From NCBI RefSeq assembly GCF_902167145.1, contig NC_050096.1, positions 271,272,622-271,336,621 on the forward strand: DNA of 64,000 nt, read 5' to 3'. Origin of the DNA: Zea mays. Lineage: Eukaryota > Streptophyta > Magnoliopsida > Poales > Poaceae. Numbering within the stretch: position 1 is the first letter of the stretch; each line of letters opens with the position of its first letter. Shown here piece by piece: positions 8,927 to 19,546 of this stretch. The notes below the pieces were generated by a model. It saw only the letters and a list, made by a program, of their open reading frames with translations. It was not told the origin of the DNA and did no database searches. The position numbers were made by a program, and so were the translations under genes.

Positions 8927-10601
8927 TGTCGGTGTTTCGAGACCGGGGGGTCCCTAGGCCGACGAGTGAATGTCGCCGCGTGCCCCAGCCCAGATGGGTC
9001 GACGCGAGGCCGAGCGCGAAGGGGGGAAGTGAGGCGGCCGGAGACCGGCGTGAGAGAGGTGGAAATCCCGCGGCCTTCGTGTTCGTCCCGCGCCCAGGTC
9101 GGGTGTGCTTGCAGTAGGGGGTTACAAGCGTCCACGCGGGAGAGGGAGCGAGCGGCTTCAAGCGAGCGCCTGTCTCGTCCTCGTCCCCGCGCGGCCAACC
9201 CTCTCTAAGAGGGCCCTGGTCCTTCCTTTTATTGGCGTAAGGAGAGAATCCAGGTGTACAATGGGGGGTGTAGCAGAGTGCTACGTGTCTAGCGGGGGAG
9301 AGCTAGCGCCCTAAGTACACGCCATCGTGGCGGCTGGAGAGGTTTTGGCGCCCGGTTGGTGTGATGTTGTGGCCGTCGGAGGAGCGCTGGAGCCTGGCGG
9401 AAGGACAGCTGCCGGAGCTGTCGAGTCCTTGCTGACGTCCTCTTGCTTCCGTAAGGGGGCGGAGAGCCGTCGTCGTCAGGGAGCATGTGGGGAGCCATCA
9501 TTGCCTATCTGGCGGAGCGAGCCAGATGGGACGCCGGTCTTGTTTCCCGTAGCCTGAGTCAGCTTGGGGTAGGGTAATGATGGCGCCTCCCGTCGACGTG
9601 GCTGGTCTGCACCCTAGGTTGGGCGATGTGGAGGCTCCTCCGAGGTCGAGGTCGAGTCTGTCTTCCGTGGCCGGGGTCGAGTCCGAGCCCCCGGGTCGAG
9701 CGAGGCGGAGACCGCCGGCTGAGGCCCGGGCGGAGTCCGAGCCCTGGGGTTGGGCGAAGCGGAGTTCGTCGTCTTCCGGGGCTGAGCCCAAGTCCGTGCC
9801 CTGGGTCGGGCGAAGCGGAGTTCGTCGTCTTCCGAGGCTTAGCCCAAGTCCGAGCCCTGGGTCGGGTAGAGCGGAGTTCGTCATCTTCTGGGGCTTAGCC
9901 CGAGTCCGAGCCCTGGGTCGGGCGGAGCGGAGTTCGCCGTCTTCCGGGGCTTAGCCCGAGTCCGAGCCCTGGGTCGGGCGGAGCGGAGTTCGCCGTCTTC
10001 CAGGGCTTAGCCCGAGTCCGAGCCCTGGGTCGGGCGGAGCGGAGTTCGCCGTCTTCCGGGGCTTAGCCCGAGTCCGAGCCCTGGGTCGGGCGAAGCGGAG
10101 CTTCCTATGACGCCTGAGGTCGGGCCTGACTGCGTGTCAGCCTCACTCTGTCAAGTGGCACTGCAGCCGGTGCGGCGCAGGCGGCGCTGTCCTTCTGTCA
10201 GGTCGGTCAGTGGAGCGGCGAAGTGACTGCGGTCACTTCGGTTCTGTCGACTGAAGGGCGTATGTCAGGATAAAGGTGTTAGGCCACCTTTGCATTAAAT
10301 GCTCCTGCGCTTTGGTCGGTCGGTGCGGCGATTTGGTCAGGGTTGCTTCGTGGCGAAGACAGGGCCTTGGTCAAGCTGGAAGTATGTTCGCCGCTGGAGG
10401 GGGGCCTCGGGCGAGACGGAGATCCTCCGGGGTCGGCTGCCCTTGCCCGAGGCTAGGCTCGGGCGAGGCGTGATCGAGTCCCTCGAATGGACCGATCCCT
10501 GACTTAATCGCACCCATCAGGCCTTTGCAGCTTTGTGCTGATGGGGGTTACCAGCTGAGAATTAGGAGCCTCGAGGGTACCCCTAATTATGGTCCCCGAC
10601 A
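8927..10601 (-). repeat. LTR copy 2 (1675 bp, no interior of its own)
   Basis: Complete LTR flanked on both sides by the same 8 bp gtaccaac. It has seven 57-bp units (about 9715-10107) and shares diagnostic variants with copy 1, including the aataaaagg TATA variant and 'cttcggttctg' where copies 3 and 4 have 'ctttggttctg'. The 5 bases directly left (ccaac) and right (gtacc) differ, so it is not an ordinary solo LTR with its own target duplication. Confidence 0.9.
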
Positions 10602-10609
10602 GTACCAAC
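10602..10609. other. 8-bp inter-LTR junction gtaccaac (second)
   Basis: Identical to the junction at 8919-8926, separating LTR copies 2 and 3. Identity of both junctions points to duplication of an [LTR + 8 bp] unit. Confidence 0.75.
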
Positions 10610-12166
10610 TGTCGGCGTTTCGAGACCGGGGGGTCCCTGGGCCGACGAGTGAATGTCGCCACGTGCCCCAGCCCAGATGGGTCGACGCGAGGCCGAGCGC
10701 GAAGGGGGGAAGTGAGGCGGCCGGAGACCGGCGTGAGAGAGGTGGAAATCCCGCGGCCTTCGTGTTCGTCCCGCGCCCAGGTCGGGTGCGCTTGCAGTAG
10801 GGGGTTACAAGCGTCCACGTGGGAGAGGGAGCGAGCGGCTTCAAGCGAGCGCCTGTCTCGTCCTCGTCCCCGCGCGGCCAACCCTCTCTAAGAGGGCTCT
10901 GGTCCTTCCTTTTATAGGCGTAAGGAGAGGATCCAGGTGTACAATGGGGGGTGTAGCAGAGTGCTACGTGTCTAGCGGGGGAGAGCTAGCGCCCTAAGTA
11001 CACGCCATCGTGGCGGCTGGAGAGGTTTTGGCGCTCGGTTGGTGTGATGTCGTGGCCGTCGGAGGAGCGTTGGAGCCTGGCGGAAGGACAGCTGCCGAAG
11101 CTGTCGAGTCCTTGCTGACGTCCTCTTGCTTCCGTAAGGGGGCGGAGTGCCGTCGTCGTCAGGGAGCGTGCGGGGAGCCATCATTGCCTATCTGGCGGAG
11201 CGAGCCAGATGGGACGCCGGTCTTGTTTCCTGTAGCCTGAGTCAGCTTGGGGTAGGGTAATGATGGCGCCTCCCGTCGACGTGGCTGATCTGCGCCCTAG
11301 GTTGGGCGATGTGGAGGCTCCTCTGAGGTCGAGTCTGTCTTCCGTGGCCGGGGTCGAGTCCGAGCCCCCGGGTCGGGCGAGGCGGAGACCGCCGGCTGAG
11401 GCCACGGTGGAGTCCGAGCCCTGGGGTCGGGCGAAGCGGAGTTCGTCGTCTTCCGGGGCTGAGCCCAAGTCCGAGCCCTGGGTCGGGCGGAGCAGAGTTC
11501 GTCGTCTTCTGGGGCTTAGCCCGAGTCCAAGCCCTGGGTCGGGCGGAGCGGAGTTCGCCATCTTCCGGGGCTTAGCCCGAGTCCGAACCCTGGGTCGGGC
11601 AGAGCGGAGTTCGCCGTCTTCCAGGGCTTAGCCCGAGTCCGAGCCCTGGGTCGGGCGAAGCGGAGCTTCCTATGACGCCTGAGGTCGGGCCTGACTGCCT
11701 GTCAGCCTCACTCTGTCAAGTGGCACTGCAGCCGGTGCGGCGCAGGCGGCGCTGTCCTTCTGTCAGGTCGATCAGTGGAGCGGCGAAGTGACTGCGGTCA
11801 CTTTGGTTCTGTCGACTGAATGGCGCGTGTCAGGATAAAGGTGTCAGGCCACCTTTGCATTAAATGCTCCTGCGCTTTGGTCGGTCGGTGCGGCGATTTG
11901 GTCAGGGTTGCTTCATGGCGAAGACAGGGCCTTGGGCAAGCCGGAAGTATGTTCGCCGCTGGAGGGGGGCCTCGGGCGAGACGGAGATCCTCCGAGGTCG
12001 GCTGCCCTTGCCCGAGGCCAGGCTCGGGCGAGGCGTGATCGAGTCCCTCGAATGGACCGATCCCTGACTTAATCGCACCCATCAGGCCTTTGCAGCTTTG
12101 TGCTGATGGGGGTTACCAGCTGAGAATTGGGAGCCTTGAGGGTACCCCTAATTATGGTCCCCGACA
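10610..12166 (-). repeat. LTR copy 3 (3' LTR of element B, 1557 bp)
   Basis: Pairs with copy 4 by shared variants: 'gtcgatcagtgg', 'ctttggttctg', 'tgaatggcgcgtgtc', TATA tataaaagg at 10908-10916 (minus strand) and five 57-bp units (about 11405-11667). It is followed on the right by the element B interior, so it is the 3' LTR of B. Confidence 0.9.
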
Positions 12167-12898
12167 GTAGCCCCTGAGCCTCGAAGGGAGTGTTAACACT
12201 CGCTTGGAGGCTTTTGTCGCACTTTTTTGCAAGGGGACCAGCCTTTCTCAGTTGCGTTTTGTTCCGGTGGGTGCGCGCGAGCGCACCCGCCGGGTGTAGC
12301 CCCCGAGGCCTCGGAGGAGTGGTTTGACTCCTCCGAGGTCATAATGCCTCGCGTAATGCTTCGGCTAGTCTGGTCGTTCCCTCATGCGAGCTGGCCGTAG
12401 CCCGGGTGCACGGTCGGGTTCCAAGTTCTCGGGCTGGTATGTTGACGCTGTCAACGGATTGGCCGGAGCCGGGTTTGCGAGAGCAGCCCCCGAGCCTCTT
12501 CGCTGGGCGAGAGGACGATCAGGGACAGACTCGACTTTTTTACATACGCCCCTGCGTGGCCTTTCCGCAAGGAGGAGGGGGGGAAAGCGCCATGTTGCCC
12601 TCGGTGGGCGCCGAACATGGTGTCTCCGGTGAGCTGCTGGCGGGTAATCCGAGCGGACGTCCGTGCCCCATTTGCTAGGGGTCGGCTAGAGGCCCAGAGG
12701 CGCGCCCAAAAGTACCTGCGGGTGATCTACCGGACCCGGTCCCCTGTCGACGGGGTTCGAGGGCTCGATGCCTCCCTCTAATGGGATTCCGTTACAAGAT
12801 CGTTCTCGCTGGTCTCGGAAATGTCCTAGGGTACCTCGGGAGCAGCCCGAGCCTTGGTTATGTATCGAACGTACCCATGGTCATCCCTCGCTCTGTGT
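12167..12898 (-). other. Non-coding 3' end of element B next to its 3' LTR
   Basis: No conserved coding frame seen. It contains a GC-rich perfect hairpin around 12270-12292 (gggtgcgcgcgagcgcaccc) and a second inverted stretch 'cctcggaggag...ctcctccgagg' near 12310-12340. The LTR-proximal bases (12167-12185) give the TAC end of the interior. Confidence 0.55.
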
Positions 12899-13112
12899 CT
12901 GAGGCGACTGTGAACCCTTCAGGGGCCAGCCTTCGAACCCCTGATCAGTAGTGGGCGCGGAGCCCGAGTGGCCTAAGGCAGCCGTTGAACCCTTCCGAGG
13001 GGCCGACCTTCGAACCTCTGACCAGTAGTGGGTGTGGAGCCCACGTGCTCTGAGGCGGCTGTTGAACCCCTCCGAGGGGCCAGCCTTTGAACCTCTGATC
13101 AGTAGGGAGGCT
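12899..13112 (-). repeat. About 73-bp tandem repeat, three units, in element B 3' region
   Basis: Three diverged units start near 12900, 12974 and 13047. Each contains 'tgaaccc', 'ggggccagccttcgaacc' and 'tgatcagtag'. Tandem repeats in the hypervariable 3' region are typical of Tat/Ogre-lineage elements. Confidence 0.75.
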
Positions 13113-13589
13113 CGGAGCCTGGTTCCTTCACGGGGAAGGATCCTTTTCGGGGTATCCCCCTTTCCCGGTCCCTGTTGTAAGAGAGAGAAAGAGGAAAAGG
13201 AAAAGGATGTGGAATCTGAACAACGTGGAGTACCTTTTTCGACGCGGTCGTTATGGCGAAGGCGAAACATCGCTCGCTTCACCTGCCAGAGGCGCCGCCT
13301 GTCCCACCGCAGAGTTAATGCGACGGGGCGAGTGGTTCGCGGGGCGGCCGTTGCGCGTGCGCGGGTCGTTCGAGGAACGGAACACGGGCGCGTCGTCTTC
13401 ACGCCGTGAGAGAGGATTCTCTCGCTGCCCCCGGACGGGACGTAAGCTTGGCTGACGACGTGACCGCTGCTCCTGCCCGCCTGCCACCGCCATTATTGCT
13501 GGCCCATTTTTCGCCGCATTGACCGTCGCGCCAGGCTGGCGCTGCTGGGTCGTGTGCTGGGTCGCCTCGAGTCGCGGTATTGGTTCCGC

Positions 13590-13905
13590 AGTCGAGGAGG
13601 CGCGGTAGTGGCGCGGGCGGCGGCGCAGTTGTTTGCACGAAGCATCCGGCGTGCCAGTTGCATGACGCGTGGGCCTGGGCCTCCATGCTGGGCGTGTTGG
13701 AAGTTGGAGAGGTGCGCCCACTTGGCGCGGTTGCAAGCTGCATGCATGGCTACCCGCCCATTCGCCCGCTGGTCTGGGCAAAAGTGGAGGGCCGCTTGTA
13801 ACCGCTGGGCGGTTGCATGCACCGCGCGCGGCGGTTTGGCTTCTTCTGCTCTGGGCCGGCTTGCATGACGTGTGGGACCCAGCCCTCGTGCCGTGGGGGG
13901 AGGAC
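13590..13905 (-). repeat. 3'-region segment of element B homologous to element C
   Basis: In minus orientation this holds 'gtcatgcaa(g/c)', 'aaaccgccgcgc' and 'cccaggcccac.cgtcatgcaac' blocks in the same order as element C at 52650-52960 (plus). Both copies contain internal direct repeats of about 80-190 bp. The two elements therefore share a 3' region although their LTRs differ. Confidence 0.65.
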
Positions 13906-14194
13906 CTTGGAGCGTGTTGGAGAAGACTCAGCCCACGACGGCTGGGGACGCAAGTAGGGAGAGTCGCCTTTAAAAGGAGGGTGACCCCCTTGAAAGGTGA
14001 TCATGTCTTCGCGCTCCCTTATGCATCGTGTCTTTCCACCTTCCAAGCCCCCGGATGGGGGATGCCTGTAGTCCTTCCGCCTTGTCGTTGGAACGCAACT
14101 CCGTGGGAGTTGGTACCTTTCAGCCATCGTTCGGCTTCAAGGATTTTCATCATGCAGCCCGGCCGCACCCCTCCGTCGGCGGTCACCCAAGACG

Positions 14195-14971
14195 GTGACC
14201 TCCAGCCCCTGGATGGGGAGAGGCAAGCCGGGCTGCGATCTTGGTCCCACCCTCAGCTTCAAGGATGTTCATCATCCTCGCTGGGGTGGAGGCCGGGCTG
14301 AGCCAGAGCTCTACCTCCCGCGCGGCTTCGTGGGCCAGCCTCTCCCTCATCGTTCGAGGGAGAGGGTGCTCGCTGGCCCTGTGAGAGGGGCGGACTTCGA
14401 CAACGCGGGGCTGGCCGACTGCGGGCGTCGTCAGCCTCGGCGCGTTGGACTCGCCGGCTTGGCTCCCGGTGCCCCCTCCCGTCGTGGAGGCGGTTGTCAC
14501 GCCGTGCGCACGGGAGGACCGCCCAAGATGTCGCGCGCTGCCAGGGCGGCGTTCGTGTTCTGGGGCGGTCCTGCCTTTGCACCGGTACGGCGCCTCCACG
14601 CGGAGGTCGGTGCCCCACTCGTTCGGGAGGATCTGAGTGGTGATCTGCCGGAGGGCTGTCGGCCCCTGTCGTCGGTGCCGAGGTGGAGGCGGCTCGAGAA
14701 GTCCCCGTTGCCGACGGGATCACCGCCACCATCCGCGCTTCGGGCTTCCGGCTCTTTGTACTTGTCCTCGCTCCTCGAGCGTCAGCGTAGGCGAGGGCAA
14801 GGTTGCAGCAGCGTCCGCCCGGAGGCCATCGCTGCTGTAGTTCAGCCACCCAGAGCGGGTGACGGTGTGCCGTTCGTCGGTCTTCTGTTGCTCCGCAGGC
14901 CCCCCCCATCGAGTGGGGTTGTTCGTACCTGCGGAGGTGGAACCGGAGTTCCGTTTGTAATGGCACTTTGA
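14195..14971 (+). pseudogene. Possible antisense-ORF relic 1 in element B
   Basis: Plus-strand open frame, antisense to gag-pol, ending 150 bp before a copy of the 55-bp block (15121), the same arrangement as the aORF end in element A. The region between, 'ggcctgaaca...', also resembles that after A's aORF stop. A tttaaaagg TATA-like sequence lies upstream at about 13972. The protein itself is not recognisably like A's aORF, and the opposite strand is also open here, so coding status is doubtful. Confidence 0.3.
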
Positions 14972-15120
14972 ATGCCGGTCTTTTGTTCATTGTGGCTGTC
15001 GGGGCCTGAACATGTATGTAATTTTGGGCACGGAGCCGTGTTTTTCCTCATTTTCGAGCACTAAGACTCGCCTGTTGGTTGTCTGAACCGCTTCACCAAG
15101 CGTGAGTTGCCCCGTGTAAA

Positions 15121-16050
15121 GGTGACGAGTGAGGTATCCGTATCCCGGAGGCGTAGGAGTCCCTCGGCTCGGTCAGCCTTGTCGTTCGAGGCTTCTCTTG
15201 CTTAGTTAAAGGAACCCCTCGGCCGCTCTTCGATGAGCTGAGGCCAGGGGTAGCGGTGTCAGCGCGAACAGAGGCAGAGTTGGCTCGAAAAGAAGACCTG
15301 GTCGGCCGGAGCCTAGTCGGGTCGTCCGTTAGCGGGATCGACGCCGGAGTTGATCTGTCGAGGCCTCGGGCCGGGCTGATGTCTTCGGGGGACAGCTGGC
15401 CGAGACCTCGGGGTGACCAGCTGAGGCGCCTGCTCGGGCCGGATTCTCAGAGAAGACCCTGGCGGCGATGGCCCGGGTGTGATCATGACGTCGTCCTTCA
15501 GAGTGGAAATCCTCGGACCGCGTCGCCGTCCGAGGCTAGGTCGGACCTCGCCGAAGGTGTTGTTGACGCCGAGGGTGCTGCGGCTCCCTCAACCGTCAAG
15601 ATCTGAGCCTGCAGGATCGGATTATCTTGTAGCGTGTGTTGTCTGCGGCCGCCGAGGCCCAAACACGCCCTCGCCGTGTTGTAAAGCTGCGTCTCTTTTC
15701 CTCTTGTTTCGAGTACCTGGACCTTTTCGTCAGTAACAGAATTGTCTGTGCGAGCAAGAGTTGCTTCTCGCGGAAGGTGATGAGTGAGGTATCCGTATCC
15801 CGGAGGCGTAGGAGTCCCTCGGCTCGGTCGGCCTTGCCGCTTACGCGCACTCTTACCCATCCATAGGGTTCTGTCACCGACGCAGTTGAGAAGGCTCGAA
15901 GAATCGCTTCGGCAGAGGAGCTTTCGAACATGAAGACTTGTTCGGTCCGCGGAATCACTTATCCGAACGTGAGTTACTTATCGCAGAAGGTGATGAGTGA
16001 GGTATCCGTATCCCGGAGGCGTAGGAGTCCCTCAGCTCGGTCAGCCTTGG
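15121..16050 (+). repeat. Three dispersed copies of the about 55-bp block in element B
   Basis: Copies start at 15121, 15776 and 15989, each ggtga(c/t)gagtgaggtatcc and onward through taggagtccctc. The first two each follow an aORF-like end by 150-170 bp. The pattern suggests partial tandem duplication of a unit made of aORF end, untranslated region and this block. Confidence 0.75.
15256..15606 (+). pseudogene. Antisense-ORF C-terminal relic 2 in element B
   Basis: The open frame ends SEARSDLAEGVVDAEGAAA plus a short tail, resembling the C-terminus of element A's aORF (SEAGMDFAEGGDEAEGAAP). The downstream sequence 'cggccgccgaggcccaaaca' matches that after A's aORF stop, and a 55-bp block follows at 15776. 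Only the C-terminal part is recognisable; the coiled-coil exons are gone. Confidence 0.5.
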
Positions 16051-16276
16051 CTGCTTACGTGTACTCCGTCGTTTTCGGGATCCACTTTCGAAGTAGTCAA
16101 AAAGCACGAAAGACATTCTGGCAGAAAGGATCTTTTTCGAGGAAAAAATTCGACGCAGAGGGGGTTCCCCCCTTTTAGCCCCCGAGGGAGGGTCGGGCTT
16201 TGCCGAGGCAAGCCGACCCTTCCTTGATGACTAAACTTTGCGCGGGAGCGAGGTATATGAACAATTTGAAAGCATC

Positions 16277-17449
16277 TTAAGGGTAGAAGCGATGTAGCTG
16301 TTGGATGTTCCAAGTGTTGCTGTAGACCTCGCCTTGGCTGTTGGCCAGCTTGTACGTTCCAGGCTTCAGAACTTTGGCGATGACGAACGGCCCCTCCCAG
16401 GGGGGCGTGAGCTTGTGCCGCCCTCGGGCGTCTTGTCGCAGCCGAAGCACCAGGTCGCCCACCTGGAGGTCTCGGGACCGGACCCCTCGGGCGTGGTAGC
16501 GTCGCAGGGACTGCTGGTACCGCGCCGAGTGCAGCAAGGCCTTGTCCCGAGCCTCTTCCAGCTGGTCCAGCGAGTCTTCTCGATTAACTTGGTTGCTTTG
16601 GTCAGCATAGGCCCTCATCCTCGGGGAACCATATTCTAAGTCTGTGGGCAAGATGGCCTCGGCCCCATAGACTAGAAAGAACGGTGTGAAGCCCGTGGCT
16701 CGGCTCGGCGTTGTCCTCAGGCTCTAGACCACCGAGGGGAGTTCCTTCATCCATCGCTTGCCGAACTTGTTGAGGTTGTTGTAGATCCGAGGCTTGAGTC
16801 CTTCTAGAATCATGCCGTTAGCACGCTCTACTTGCCCTTTCGTCATGGGGTGAGCCACGGCGGCCCAGTCCACCCGGATGTGGTGATCCTCGCAGAAGTC
16901 CAGGAACTTTATGCCGGTGAACTGGGTGCCATTGTCGGTGATGATGGAATTCGGGACCCCGAAACGATGGATGATGTTGGTGAAGAACGCCACCGCCTGC
17001 TCGGACCTGATGCTGTTCAGGGGTCGGACCTCGATCCACTTGGAGAATTTGTCGATGGCGACCAACAGGTGCGTGTAGCCCCCGGGTGCCTTCTGCAAGG
17101 GGCCGACGAGGTCCAGACCCCACACGACAAAAGGCCAAGTGATGGGTATGGTCTGCAGAGCCTGGGCAGGCAGGTGGGTCTGCCTTGCGTAGAATTGACA
17201 CCCTTCGCAGGTGCGGACAATTCTAGTGGCATCGGCCACCGCCGTCGGCCAGTAGAATCCTTGCCGGAAAGCGTTTCCGACAAGGGCTCGAGGCGCTGCG
17301 TGATGGCCGCAAGCCCCCGAGTGTATCTCTCGTAGGAGTTCCTGACCTTCGGCGACGGAGATGCATCGCTGGAGGATGCCTGAGGGGCTGCGGTGGTAGA
17401 GCTCCTTCCCATCTCCCAGCAAGACAAACGATTTGGCGCGCCGCGCCAA
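16277..17449 (-). pseudogene. Element B integrase (one internal stop)
   Basis: Minus strand. The zinc-binding H2C2 region (HSGACGHHAAPRA...CEGCQFYA) precedes the DDE core: first Asp in WGLDLVGPL, second in SIITDNGTQF, Glu in KGQVERANGM. The C-terminal segment has GDLVLRLRQDARG and WEGPFVIAKVLKPGTYKLAN, ending at a natural stop at 16277-16279. A TAG at 16724-16726 replaces a Trp codon between core and C-terminus, a G-to-A change. The frame is continuous with RT upstream apart from the TGA at 17465. Confidence 0.9.
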
Positions 17450-17464
17450 CCGCCGAGCTTCGGC

Positions 17465-19540
17465 TCAGTCGAGAGGTAGCTCTCCTCGATGGAGATATTG
17501 CAGGTACGGGGTCTGCCAGTTTTGATTAGGCGTGACCCCGCTTTGCTCCTCCTCGACGCGCAGTGCCTCACCCTCGGGAGCCGAGGGTGCCTCGGGCCGA
17601 GCCGAGGGTACCTCGGACTGAGCAGAGGGTACCTCGGGCTGGGCTGAGGGCGCCTCAGGCTCGGGCGAGTCGTCGATCTTGATGGAGGGTTGATGTAGGT
17701 CTCGGGAGAAGACGTCCGGGGGAACCGTTGTTCGCCCCGAGGCTATTTTAGCCAGCTCATCCGCAGTCTCGTTGTAGCGCCGGGCGATGTGGTTGAAATC
17801 GAGTCCGTAGAACTTGTCCTCCAGGCGCCGAACCTCATCGTAGTAGGCCTCCATCTTCGGGTCGCGGCAGTGGGAGTTGTTCATGACTTGGTCGATGACG
17901 AGCTGCGGGTCACCACGAGCGTCGAGGCGTCGGACCCCTAGCTCGACGGCGATCCGCAACCCGTTGACCAGAGCCTCGTACTCAGCCATATTGTTGGACG
18001 CCGGGAAATGGAGGTGTAGCACGTAGCGTAGGTGCTTCCCGAGGGGTGAGATGAAGAGTAGGCCTGCGCCGGCTCCTGTCTTCATCAGCGACCCATCGAA
18101 GAACATGGTCCAGAGCTCCGGTTGGATCGGAGCCGTTGGGAGCTGGGTGTCGACCCATTCAGCCACGAAGTCCGCCAAGACCTGGGACTTGATGGCCTTC
18201 CGAGGGGCGAATGAGATTGTTTCACCCATAATTTCCACTGCCCACTTTGCAATTCTACCCGAGGCCTCTCGGCACTGGATGATCTCCCCCAGGGGGAAGG
18301 ATGACACCACAGTTACCGGATGGGCCTCGAAGTAGTGTCGCAGCTTTCGCCGCGTCAGGATCACCGCATATAGCAGCTTCTGAACTTGTGGGTAGCGGGT
18401 CTTGGTTTTGGACAGCACCTCGCTGATGAAGTAGACTGGCCTCTGAACGGGCAATGCATGCCCCTCTTCTTGCCTCTCGACCGCAATCGCGGCGCTAACC
18501 ACCTGAATGGTTGCGGCGACGTAGATCAGGAGGGCTTCTCCGGCAGCTGGGGGCACCAAGATAGGCGCATTCGTGAGGAGCGCCTTCAGGTTCCCGAGGG
18601 CTTCCTCGGCCTCAGGGGTCCAAGTGAAGCACTCGGCCTTCCTTAAGAGGCGGTACAGAGGCAGACCTCTTTCGCCGAGGCGTGAGATGAAGCGGCTTAG
18701 AGCCGCGAGACATCCCATGACCCTCTGTACGCCCTTCAAGTCCTTGATGGGCCCCATGCTGGTGATGGCTGCGATCTTCTCCGGGTTGGCTTCGATGCCC
18801 CGCTCAGAGACGATGAACCCCAAGAGCATGCCTCGAGGTACCTCGAAGACACACTTTTCGGGATTGAGCTTCACGCCTTTCGCCTTGAGACATCGGAATG
18901 TCTCTTCAAGGTCAGAAAGGAGGTCGGAGGCTTTCCTCGTCTTGACTACGATGTCATCGACGTAGACCTCGACCGTCCGGCCAATGTGTTCGCCGAACAC
19001 ATGGTTCATGCACCGCTGGTACGTCGCGCCCGCATTCCTCAAGCCGAACGGCATGGTGACATAGCAGTACATGCCGAAGGGTGTGATGAAAGAAGTCGTG
19101 AGCTGATCGGACTCTTTCATCCTGATTTGGTGATACCCTGAGTAGGCATCGAGGAAAGCTAGGGTTTCGCACCCAGTGGTGGAATCCACGATTTGATCGA
19201 TGCGAGGCAGAGGGTAGGGAACCTTCGGACATGCTTTGTTTAGACCAGTGTAGTCTACACACATCCGCCATTTCCCTCCTTTCTTTTTCACAAGCACAGG
19301 GTTGGCAAGCCATTCAGGATGGAATACCTCTTTGATGAACCCCGCCGCCATTAGCTTGTGGATCTCCTCGCCTATGGCTCTGCGCTTCTCCTCGTCGAAT
19401 CGGCGCAGAGGCTGCTTGACGGGTCGGGCTCCAGCTCGGATGTCCAGCGAGTGCTCGGCGACATCCCTCGGTATGCCGGGCATGTCCGAGGGACTCCACG
19501 CGAAGACGTCGGCGTTCGCGTGGAGAAAGTCGACGAGCAC
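17465..19540 (-). pseudogene. Element B reverse transcriptase + RNase H
   Basis: Same frame as the gag-protease upstream, reached only across the TAG at 19547-19549. It begins in the [15 protein letters not shown] region before RT, then [29 protein letters not shown] and the YVDD catalytic box. The degenerate connection RNase H and the archaeal-type RNase H ([24 protein letters not shown]) follow, with a linker of four PEVPSA(Q/R) heptads. It ends at a TGA (17465-17467) where element A reads Arg, a C-to-T change at a CpG. Confidence 0.9.
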
Positions 19541-19546
19541 TGCTTC

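Noticed and set aside
7838..10107. Series of plus-strand open frames with repeated SSSSGAEPK-like peptides
   Set aside because: They are translations of the 57-bp LTR repeats, recur in every LTR copy and have no independent start or codon signal.
8927..10601. LTR copy 2 as an ordinary solo LTR
   Set aside because: The 5 bases on its two sides differ (ccaac, gtacc); only the 8-bp junctions match, which points to tandem duplication.
14259..14990. Minus-strand 243-codon frame as an extra sense ORF of element B
   Set aside because: Arg/Pro/Ala-rich with no counterpart recognised in A or C; the opposite strand is equally open.
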